The notes under the pieces: generated by a model | Told to the model about the DNA's origin: nothing | What the model saw: only the letters and a program-made list of their open reading frames with translations | Databases searched by the model: none | Source of the DNA: Bacillota bacterium | GTDB taxonomy: Bacteria; Bacillota_E; Sulfobacillia; Sulfobacillales; Sulfobacillaceae | Length of the DNA: 6,140 bases | Direction: 5' to 3' | Assembly: GCA_021802375.1 (NCBI GenBank) | Contig: JAKAAL010000287.1 | Span: 1 to 6,140 of the forward strand | Translations under genes and position numbers: made by a program | Shown: positions 1-4,823 of the stretch, in pieces | How positions within the stretch are numbered: the stretch's first letter is position 1 | How the letters are laid out: every line of letters begins with the position of its first letter

Positions 1-1221
1 TTGGTCGAGGATTTTTGTGTACCCGTCGACGCTGGAAAGGACATTCTTCAAGCTGAATGTTCCATTTCCTGGAATCTCCGCAAACGCATCCACAGCCACA
101 CCCTGATAAGACCACTTTCTCGAAACAAGCCGGGAAAGGGCCTCGTTCTGGTGGGTAAACGCATAGTAGAAAGCCCCCATGGTCAACCATCCTCCGTTTT
201 GTGCCTGGGATTGCCAGGCTGACAGAGCGGAGGCATTGCTTCCCTGGCTGGCGACGCCTGCGGCGGCCTTTGCGACGGCGGTCTGGTAGTTATTCACCGC
301 TTGAAAAAGAGGACCGGGATCCGGCAATGTGGGAGCCCCGGTGGCCGGGGTACCGGAGGCCGTCGGAGTCCCGACGATCGCATTGGCGAGGGGAGCCAAT
401 GTCGAAAGCATTTGCTTTAACGCGGCCGCCTGGGCACTGGACATTAATGAGGACCCAGGAGTTGAGGAATTGTAGCCATATGTGAAGGCCCCGCAGGCCC
501 CCGGGGGAATACCAGTCCCGGTTGTGCCGTCAAAAGACACGCCTTCTGTCACGTTAGTGCTAACATTTCCACCTGGGGAAGCTCCAAAATAGGACCCATA
601 CCCGGTTTGGGATGGATTGGTGATCGTGAAGGTTCCGCTTGTGGAATTTTCCGTGATCCAGTTCGACGGAGGAGGTGCCAGGGGATTGCCATTCAGGTCG
701 GTTTGTTTGCCTTGGGCGACATAGTAATAGTTGTTGTTGACCCAGGCCTGGCAAACCAGGCTATGCAAAGCATTTTTGGCAAGCTCGGTCCCGGTGTCCA
801 TGCTGTACACGACCGCCGGCCCGGATTGAACAAGATATTGGGTCCCAGCCGTCCACACTTGGTCGGCCAGGCCAATTCCCATCCCGGCAATCCAGAGAAA
901 TACAGCCTGAACGATACTGATCCCGTTTGAGACTGGGGCCAGGAATGCTCCGGCAGCAACGATCCTGAATGGCATCCACCGGGAAAACCTTTTTCCCAGG
1001 GGAACCCCGTCATGGGCGGCCTCTGTAATCCCCATCATGAGAGAATAGACAGCGATGATGGCCACGACCGCGAAGAGGGCGCTGTCGAAAACACCCAAGA
1101 TGGTCTGAAAAAAGCCGCTCGGGTTGCCTCCGAAGCTTTGCCAACCTGCCCCAAGGATTTTGTCGAGGAGTTGGACCGATAGGTCGCTATTCGAGGGAGT
1201 TAAGGGATTCGATCCGCCCAT
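1..1221 (-). CDS. DotA/TraY-family type IVB secretion/conjugation inner-membrane protein, N-terminal part (runs off left edge)
   Basis: The minus-strand frame is open from ATG at 1221 to position 1, giving 407 residues with no stop, so the C-terminus lies outside the window. The N-terminus matches the DotA/TraY family. A hydrophobic segment at residues about 38-63 leads into the conserved turn A-A-H-D-G-V-P-L-G-K (68-77), then S-R-W-M-P-F-R (80-86). A second hydrophobic stretch at about 87-118 contains L-A-P-V-S-N-G (94-100) and G-I-G-L-A-D-Q-V-W (115-123). Residues from about 124 onward form a long polar region rich in Gly, Ser, Thr, Asn and Ala, as expected of the periplasmic loop of DotA. 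Family members are polytopic inner-membrane proteins of Dot/Icm and IncI transfer systems, needed for channel assembly. An AGGA 7 nt upstream of ATG 1221 is a modest ribosome-binding site. It follows the 82-residue membrane protein by 9 nt. The family call is by motif recognition, without a search. Confidence 0.82.
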   Translation of the reverse strand, partial: MGGSNPLTPSNSDLSVQLLDKILGAGWQSFGGNPSGFFQTILGVFDSALFAVVAIIAVYSLMMGITEAAHDGVPLGKRFSRWMPFRIVAAGAFLAPVSNGISIVQAVFLWIAGMGIGLADQVWTAGTQYLVQSGPAVVYSMDTGTELAKNALHSLVCQAWVNNNYYYVAQGKQTDLNGNPLAPPPSNWITENSTSGTFTITNPSQTGYGSYFGASPGGNVSTNVTEGVSFDGTTGTGIPPGACGAFTYGYNSSTPGSSLMSSAQAAALKQMLSTLAPLANAIVGTPTASGTPATGAPTLPDPGPLFQAVNNYQTAVAKAAAGVASQGSNASALSAWQSQAQNGGWLTMGAFYYAFTHQNEALSRLVSRKWSYQGVAVDAFAEIPGNGTFSLKNVLSSVDGYTKILDQ

Positions 1222-1230
1222 TTGGGAGTC

Positions 1231-1479
1231 CTAGCCTTGGCGTTCTTGTTTTAGGTTGTCGAATTTCTTCTTCTGGTCATCCATCCACTTCTGAAGCAAA
1301 TCCCATTTTGGAGGGGTGTAAGTGAATGTTGGCGGGGGTGCTGGCGGATAAATGATCCTGTCATGGACAAACATCGCCATTCCGAGGAGGATGGCCGGGA
1401 TATAGATCAGGAGCCATGTCTTTAACGAGAAGGTATCTTTGATTTCTTTCCAGATGAATTTCAGGATTTTCCGGGCCAT
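1231..1479 (-). CDS. Small single-pass membrane protein in transfer operon, function unknown
   Basis: This 82-residue protein has a Lys-rich N-terminus (residues 3-20), one clear membrane segment at about 21-38, a proline-rich stretch at about 44-57 (P-P-A-P-P-P, then T-P-P), and a strongly charged C-terminal tail with K-K-K. By the positive-inside rule the N-terminus would be cytoplasmic and the proline-rich tail periplasmic. The start is supported by GAGGGAG (1488-1482) just upstream of ATG 1479. The gene lies 20 nt after the 118-residue gene and 9 nt before the DotA/TraY gene, so it is almost certainly co-transcribed with them. I do not recognise the family. By position it resembles TraX/IcmV, small membrane proteins encoded next to TraY/DotA in I-type systems, but that is positional analogy only. 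It could equally be an entry-exclusion or channel accessory protein. Confidence 0.75.
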   Translation of the reverse strand: MARKILKFIWKEIKDTFSLKTWLLIYIPAILLGMAMFVHDRIIYPPAPPPTFTYTPPKWDLLQKWMDDQKKKFDNLKQERQG

Positions 1480-1499
1480 GGCTCCCTCAAATTTAGAAA

Positions 1500-1856
1500 T
1501 TATGTATGGGTTTCAATGAAAACCATCGTTTTGTCGTAAAGGATTTCCAGTTCATTTATTGAGGGCAACGGGTCTAAAACGAAATGGTTTTCCCGAAGCT
1601 CGGTTAGGAAGGCAAGAAATGGATCCCCACAAACTTGTTTTGGGGAATCCAAGATTTTACGGGCGTTTTCCCAAGCCGCGCTTATGTGATCGAAAACGAG
1701 ATGAACTTGAGTGGGCTTCATGGGCCCGTCCGATGTTAAATGGGCATTTAGGCAATCACGGATCAAATCACTGACATGGGCCAACAAATGAACACTGGGT
1801 GGGATACCATCCTCAATTTGGGCTAACAATTTATTTCGTTGTTCAGTGAGAACCAT
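1500..1856 (-). CDS. Hypothetical protein (118 residues) in transfer operon
   Basis: This is a soluble, probably mostly helical protein of 118 residues with no signal peptide and no membrane segment. The start is well supported: AAGGAG (1867-1862) sits 5 nt upstream of ATG 1856. It contains two cysteines (in D-C-L-N and Q-V-C-G) and no metal-binding or catalytic motif that I can recognise. It lies 97 nt downstream of the relaxase stop and 20 nt upstream of the small membrane protein gene, on the same strand. Its place between a relaxase and a transfer-channel gene suggests a role in conjugation, for example as a relaxosome accessory, a coupling adaptor or a chaperone like the small acidic IcmS/IcmW proteins. 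None of these is shown by the sequence. The good ribosome-binding site and operon position make it likely to be a real gene. Confidence 0.72.
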   Translation of the reverse strand: MVLTEQRNKLLAQIEDGIPPSVHLLAHVSDLIRDCLNAHLTSDGPMKPTQVHLVFDHISAAWENARKILDSPKQVCGDPFLAFLTELRENHFVLDPLPSINELEILYDKTMVFIETHT

Positions 1857-1894
1857 TTTCTCTCCTTCCGTTTTTTTTGCGGCGTCACGAACCT

Positions 1895-1930
1895 GTGATG
1901 CAGAACCTACTAGTCATCACTCCGTGATGC
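1895..1930. repeat. Cluster of CATCAC/GTGATG inverted and direct repeats between relaxase and 118-residue gene
   Basis: A perfect 6-bp inverted repeat, CATCAC-TCC-GTGATG, lies at 1915-1929, and a further GTGATGC at 1895-1901 repeats one arm. A related imperfect stem (GCGTCAC at 1882-1888 against GTGATGC at 1895-1901, one mismatch) is also present. On the coding (minus) strand no T-run follows these stems; the nearby homopolymer reads as A on that strand. It is therefore not a convincing intrinsic terminator. It may be an mRNA structure between two operon genes or a protein-binding site. Confidence 0.4.
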
Positions 1931-1953
1931 CGTGTAGGCCAGGGGGTGGAGAA

Positions 1954-3084
1954 TCATCCCCCTGGACCCCCTGTTGGGGAGACCTTGACCTCATCCTCCT
2001 GGGCAGACACGAATCGCTCAAGGACGGCCGGAAAGTGTTCCTGGATCCAATCAATGATTCTCCTGAGAACTCCTGTTTCCTTTTTGGCCCGCTGAAGTTC
2101 CTCTCTTGTGTTCTCCAATTCCTGTCGGATATCCGAGAGTTCTATCCGTGTTTGTGCCAGGTCGGCCTTTGTCGCGGTCAACTCTTGGCTCACCTCCCGG
2201 AATTCCTGGCCGGGAACCACGTCACCACTTAGTATGGTGTCGGCTGCCGCTACTCGGCCTGCCACCGACCTTTTGTACTGCTGGAAGTCATTAATGTTGA
2301 TGACCTTTGCTTTGACTGTCTCGGTTCTGAGAAGGTGGCGTTCTTTCACGATTTCTACGGGAATCGCTTTAGGCTCTGGAACTAGAGTGGTAAATTCGAC
2401 AATCTTTTCTTGGATTTTCTGGGCCTGATGCTTAAGATCGTCCCGCTTCTCCTCGAGCACGCCGATTTCTTTGGGAAGGTCAACATGGAGTTGGTGAACC
2501 GATCGGTGGACCGTATTCGCATAGGGCTCACCCTTCTCCAGGCGTTCTTTTTTCTTGATTCCCCTTTTGATTCCGATTTGGCTAAAAAACTCTCCCGCCT
2601 TGTCCTGAATTCCTGAAAGGGCCTTTTTATTGAGTGTTCGGGCTTTCGCCCGCCCTTCGGTATCAACGTTTTCCAGCATGAAGTGATAGTGATCCGTGCT
2701 TTCGTCGGAGTGCCGGATTGCATACAAGATTTTCAGGTTGAGACTTCTCGAAAGGTCTTCTACGAATGCTTTAGCTTGTCCATCGGGAGGCCGGCTGTTC
2801 ACATTGTCCCGTGCTTCTTTGCTGAAAGTGATGATCCCAGAAATGTAATAATTGGCATCCTTCCGGGGAGCTTTCTTTGTGTAATTTCTAATTCGGACTT
2901 CTTGTTCTTCCCGGGAGCGAGACAGGGATTCAAGAGTCATGTCACCGATGAGGACTGTGTTCAGGTGGGTCCGGCTCCGATCCACGTTTTTTGGGATATA
3001 TCCGCTTCGGGAGTCATGCCCAAACGCCCCATGACTTTGCGGGGATCTCAATCCTTTCACTCGGACGCTCACCATTCCCGCCAT
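1954..3084 (-). CDS. MobV (Pre/Mob) family relaxase
   Basis: This 376-residue relaxase would nick one strand at the origin of transfer and stay covalently bound to the DNA during conjugation. The N-terminal domain matches the MobV family, typified by MobM of pMV158. It has A-F-G-H-D-S-R (20-26), where His23 is the likely counterpart of the MobM catalytic His, then D-R-S-R-T-H-L-N (35-42) and R-K-D-A (74-77). The metal-binding motif H-S-D-E-S-T-D-H-Y-H (125-134) corresponds to the family's HxDExTPHxH, with Asp in place of Pro. The C-terminal half is largely coiled coil: a shorter segment around 200-225 and a long heptad-rich one around 290-345, probably for dimerisation or partner binding. An upstream in-frame ATG at 3165 would lie inside the preceding RHH gene. 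ATG 3084 is preferred because GGGAG lies just upstream and it begins one base after that gene's stop. The protein ends in a Gly/Pro-rich tail. Confidence 0.9.
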   Translation of the reverse strand: MAGMVSVRVKGLRSPQSHGAFGHDSRSGYIPKNVDRSRTHLNTVLIGDMTLESLSRSREEQEVRIRNYTKKAPRKDANYYISGIITFSKEARDNVNSRPPDGQAKAFVEDLSRSLNLKILYAIRHSDESTDHYHFMLENVDTEGRAKARTLNKKALSGIQDKAGEFFSQIGIKRGIKKKERLEKGEPYANTVHRSVHQLHVDLPKEIGVLEEKRDDLKHQAQKIQEKIVEFTTLVPEPKAIPVEIVKERHLLRTETVKAKVININDFQQYKRSVAGRVAAADTILSGDVVPGQEFREVSQELTATKADLAQTRIELSDIRQELENTREELQRAKKETGVLRRIIDWIQEHFPAVLERFVSAQEDEVKVSPTGGPGG

Positions 3085-3085
3085 T

Positions 3086-3274
3086 TCAGCTCCCGACCTT
3101 TTCTTTCTTGATTTTCTGCCATTCACGATCGCTGGCCATAAATTCGGCCAGGGCCGTCCGGACAAGAAAACTCATCGTGACTCCCGCAGTCTCGACATAT
3201 TGCCGGGCTTCCCGATCAAGCGATTCCGGGAGGTAAACCCGTCCGATTGCCCTTTTCTCACCTTTAATTTTCAA
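3086..3274 (-). CDS. Small ribbon-helix-helix DNA-binding protein, relaxosome accessory or operon regulator
   Basis: The protein is 62 residues long if translation begins at TTG 3274. It fits the ribbon-helix-helix fold: a short beta strand (A-I-G-R-V-Y-L-P, residues 9-16), helix A from about 17-30, a turn at A-G-V-T (30-33), and helix B from about 34-47 (M-S-F-L-V-R-T-A-L-A). A lysine-rich tail follows. The TTG start is chosen because a strong GGAGG (3284-3280) lies 5 nt upstream. The ATG at 3304 would add ten residues before the fold and has no ribosome-binding site. The stop is one base before the relaxase ATG, so the two are probably translationally coupled. RHH proteins beside relaxases (such as MobC or NikA types) bind the origin of transfer and often repress their own operon. 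That role is inferred from position. CopG-like copy control is the main alternative. Confidence 0.78.
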   Translation of the reverse strand: MKIKGEKRAIGRVYLPESLDREARQYVETAGVTMSFLVRTALAEFMASDREWQKIKKEKVGS

Positions 3275-3286
3275 ATTGTCCTCCAA

Positions 3287-3296
3287 ATACATCATA
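3287..3296. repeat. 10-bp direct repeat ATACATCATA, copy 1
   Basis: ATACATCATA occurs exactly here and at 3429-3438. This copy lies in the leader of the leftward operon, a few bases upstream of the GGAGG of the RHH gene. It is a candidate operator half for a small RHH repressor, but the AT-rich setting makes chance recurrence possible. Confidence 0.4.
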
Positions 3297-3302
3297 CATA
3301 TC

Positions 3303-3310
3303 ATGTAACG
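3303..3310. repeat. 8-bp inverted repeat ATGTAACG/CGTTACAT, left arm
   Basis: ATGTAACG at 3303-3310 is the exact reverse complement of CGTTACAT at 3404-3411. The arms are 93 bp apart, which is too far for a simple hairpin but suitable for two opposed binding sites or part of an origin of transfer. Both arms lie between the two divergent genes. Confidence 0.35.
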
Positions 3311-3403
3311 TTTTATTAATTTCTTTTAGATCCCAACCGCATGAATGCTTTCTCTGATACTCATATAGACAACATGTATTATTGTATCTAACCTTCCATC
3401 TAT

Positions 3404-3411
3404 CGTTACAT
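3404..3411. repeat. 8-bp inverted repeat ATGTAACG/CGTTACAT, right arm
   Basis: CGTTACAT here pairs with ATGTAACG at 3303-3310. It lies about 15 bp downstream (on the minus strand) of the -10 element of the leftward candidate promoter, a position where a bound repressor would block transcription. Confidence 0.35.
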
Positions 3412-3425
3412 CTTTTATTACATTA

Positions 3426-3453
3426 ATTATACATCATAAATCGGACATTGCAA
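3426..3453 (-). promoter_or_regulatory. Candidate sigma-70 promoter for the mobilisation operon
   Basis: Read on the minus strand, TTGCAA (3453-3448) and a perfect TATAAT (3431-3426) are separated by 16 nt. Transcription would start near 3419, giving a leader of about 145 nt before the TTG start of the RHH gene. The direct repeat ATACATCATA (3429-3438) overlaps the -10 element, which would allow repression by a protein bound there. This is a consensus match only. Confidence 0.55.
3429..3438. repeat. 10-bp direct repeat ATACATCATA, copy 2
   Basis: This is the second exact copy of the repeat found at 3287-3296. It overlaps three bases of the TATAAT box of the leftward promoter and part of its spacer, so it is the better placed of the two copies to act as an operator. 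Confidence 0.4.
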
Positions 3454-3476
3454 GGGGGCATTTTTAAATCAATAAT
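3448..3476 (+). promoter_or_regulatory. Candidate sigma-70 promoter for the rightward RHH gene, sharing its -35 with the divergent promoter
   Basis: TTGCAA (3448-3453) and AATAAT (3471-3476) are separated by 17 nt, with a start expected near 3483 and a leader of about 28 nt to ATG 3511. TTGCAA is its own reverse complement, so the same six bases serve as -35 for the leftward promoter. The two promoters could not be fully occupied at once. The -10 is a four-of-six match or so and is weaker than the leftward TATAAT. Confidence 0.4.
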
Positions 3477-3510
3477 TGGGTAACATTTCCTGTAATAATT
3501 TGGAGTCCTA

Positions 3511-3777
3511 ATGATAGAAAAAAGAAGAGGAAGACCCAGGAAAAAAACCCCTGGGATGGATATCAAAGAACAACCTGAAGTGCTGACACCCACCGAACGT
3601 CAAAGACTTTTTCGGGCAAGAATGGAGTCCGAAGGCAATTATCACCTCTCAACGTGGATTAAGGAAGAGGTCATGGCCTGGTTGAAGGAGCAGGCCCAGG
3701 AAAGGGAAATTTCGGTGGGGGATGTGATTAATGAGGTGGTAAAGGAAAATTTGAAGAAAAAAGGGTCATTGGAATGA
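3511..3777 (+). CDS. RHH DNA-binding protein with AT-hook-like N-terminus
   Basis: This 88-residue protein opens with K-R-R-G-R-P-R-K-K (4-12), an AT-hook-like element whose R-G-R-P core binds the minor groove of AT-rich DNA. A linker with T-P-T-E-R-Q-R (26-32) follows. The C-terminal half fits a ribbon-helix-helix fold: strand N-Y-H-L-S-T-W-I (43-50), helix A about 51-64, turn R-E-I-S (65-68) and helix B about 69-82. GGAG lies 6 nt upstream of ATG 3511. The stop overlaps the start of the next small ORF (ATGA at 3774-3777). It is transcribed away from the mobilisation operon across an AT-rich spacer with repeats, so it is probably a regulator acting there, for plasmid copy or partition control or for transfer. 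It could also influence the downstream Hachiman genes if transcription continues into them. The exact role is inferred. Confidence 0.75.
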   Translation: MIEKRRGRPRKKTPGMDIKEQPEVLTPTERQRLFRARMESEGNYHLSTWIKEEVMAWLKEQAQEREISVGDVINEVVKENLKKKGSLE

Positions 3778-3959
3778 TAATCAACTACGAACATATTGTT
3801 CAGGCCGATTTCTTACACATTAGCGATAAGGGCGGATTGCTAGAATTCTACTCGGATAAGGTCGAGAAAAACAATGACGTGTTTAAGCACATCTTATACT
3901 CGTATGCATTATTCCCATTACCAAATTACAGCGGGCTCGCCGCCGGTCAAGGGTCGTAA
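3774..3959 (+). CDS. Unrecognised 61-residue ORF, possibly a gene remnant at the cargo junction
   Basis: The ATG overlaps the stop of the 88-residue RHH gene (ATGA), an arrangement typical of translational coupling, and an AGGG lies about 8 nt upstream. The product has no membrane segment or motif that I recognise. It is rich in aromatic residues (H-I-L-Y-S-Y-A-L-F, about 40-48), and its last residues (G-L-A-A-G-Q-G-S) come from DNA that is visibly more GC-rich than the rest. The ORF is in the same frame as hamA and is separated from it by TAA (3957-3959) and one sense codon. It may be the 5' part of a gene cut off when the defence cassette was inserted, with the tail read through into foreign DNA, or a genuine small protein. 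HamA appears complete without it. Confidence 0.35.
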   Translation: MIINYEHIVQADFLHISDKGGLLEFYSDKVEKNNDVFKHILYSYALFPLPNYSGLAAGQGS

Positions 3960-3962
3960 CCC

Positions 3963-4823
3963 ATGACCACCCCTCCCGACATGATGGAATCTATGCCATC
4001 TCCATTTCTCCTGGTGCGAGTCCAAGATCTTAATATTTCTCCCACCCTCACGGCGCTCTGTGCGGGGTATGAATCTGGAGAGTGGAGGTCCAATGCACTT
4101 GCGAAGCATATGATGGAGTGGCTCCCAGAGTTTGCGCTCAATTACACTGAACGCAAGGGAATCGGTTCGAATAACGCCTTACGACTCTTGCGGGAAGCGG
4201 CAAACCGCGTGTATCAGACCGATAACTTTCAGAACCGCGGCGAATTCGGGGAACTCCTCTTGCATATCGCTGCACGCCAAGTTTTCAACACCCTTCCCGC
4301 GATTAGTAAAATTTACTATAAGGACTCGGCCAACGACACCGTCAAAGGATTTGACGCAGTTCATGTGCTTGCCACCGATGATAAGTTGGAACTCTGGCTT
4401 GGCGAAGTCAAGTTTTACAACCAGATCAACCGTGCGATCAATGACGTTGTGAAAGAGCTTGAGGCGCACACGGAACATGATTACCTGCGCCGTGAGGCTG
4501 CGGCGATTACGAACAAGATCGATGACAGATGGCCACATGCTGACCGGCTCAAGAAGCTCCTGAACATCAACACCTCACTGGACGAGGTATTCGATGCCAT
4601 GGTTATCCCCGTTCTACTCACGTACGATTCCTACGCGGTTAACTCGCACCAGCGGGTGTGCGACGAATTCAAAGCGGCATTCAAGGAAGAAGTTGAGATG
4701 CATCATGCTACCTTCAGCGGGAAGCAGTTGCCGAAAGTACACATTCACCTCTTTCTCGTTCCGCTCAAGGATAAGAACGAGTTGGTCACGCACCTTAATC
4801 GGGAGTTGAAAGGATTGCAATGA
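3963..4823 (+). CDS. hamA: HamA, Hachiman anti-phage defence nuclease effector (DUF1837)
   Basis: The 286-residue protein matches the HamA/DUF1837 family along its whole length. The N-terminal part carries G-Y-E-S-G-E-W-R (35-42) and E-W-L-P-E-F-A-L (52-59). Then comes G-E-F-G-E-L-L-L-H (93-101), followed by the nuclease core: G-F-D-A-V-H-V (129-135) and L-G-E-V-K-F-Y (146-152). Asp131, Glu148 and Lys150 form the D...ExK pattern of PD-(D/E)XK nucleases, with Glu94 or Glu97 as a further candidate. N-K-I-D-D-R-W-P-H (184-192) and I-P-V-L-L-T-Y-D-S (215-223) are also family-like. In known Hachiman systems HamA is held inactive in complex with HamB and is released to degrade DNA when HamB senses damaged or phage DNA. 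All catalytic residues are present, so it looks functional. AAGGG lies 9 nt before ATG 3963; ATG 3981, 3984 and 3993 are alternative starts. It overlaps hamB by ATGA. Confidence 0.92.
   Translation: MTTPPDMMESMPSPFLLVRVQDLNISPTLTALCAGYESGEWRSNALAKHMMEWLPEFALNYTERKGIGSNNALRLLREAANRVYQTDNFQNRGEFGELLLHIAARQVFNTLPAISKIYYKDSANDTVKGFDAVHVLATDDKLELWLGEVKFYNQINRAINDVVKELEAHTEHDYLRREAAAITNKIDDRWPHADRLKKLLNINTSLDEVFDAMVIPVLLTYDSYAVNSHQRVCDEFKAAFKEEVEMHHATFSGKQLPKVHIHLFLVPLKDKNELVTHLNRELKGLQ

Noticed and set aside
1..1013. Open frames on the plus strand at 1-222, 201-485 and 607-930, and minus-strand frames at 560-1013
   Set aside because: All are out-of-frame shadows of the DotA/TraY coding region, with low-complexity products and no family features.
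1869..1930. Intrinsic terminator from the T-run at 1871-1878 and adjacent stems
   Set aside because: On the transcribed minus strand the run is A, not T, and on the plus strand the T-run precedes the stem instead of following it; nothing on the plus strand needs termination there.
3085..3165. Longer relaxase reading frame starting at ATG 3165, adding 27 residues
   Set aside because: The extra residues overlap the RHH coding region out of frame, and homology to the MobV N-terminus starts only near ATG 3084, which has its own GGGAG.
1846..3236. Plus-strand open frames opposite the relaxase and RHH gene (for example 1846-2232 and 2683-3111)
   Set aside because: They are antisense to a well-supported relaxase and encode Cys-, Ser- and Pro-rich sequences with no recognisable domain.
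3275..3304. ATG 3304 as the start of the small RHH gene
   Set aside because: There is no ribosome-binding site before it, and the added residues precede the fold; TTG 3274 has GGAGG at 5 nt.
3305..3510. Identified origin of transfer with nick site
   Set aside because: The position upstream of a mobV-type gene is right, but no inverted repeat and nick sequence matching the pMV158-type pattern could be seen, so only a possibility is noted.
3895..3900. TATACT as the -10 of a dedicated hamA promoter
   Set aside because: No acceptable -35 hexamer is present at 16-18 nt upstream.
3774..4823. 61-residue ORF plus hamA as a single gene broken by a nonsense mutation
   Set aside because: HamA homology appears complete from its own start and the upstream peptide shows no HamA-like sequence; the shared frame has a one-in-three chance. 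Kept only as a finding to check.
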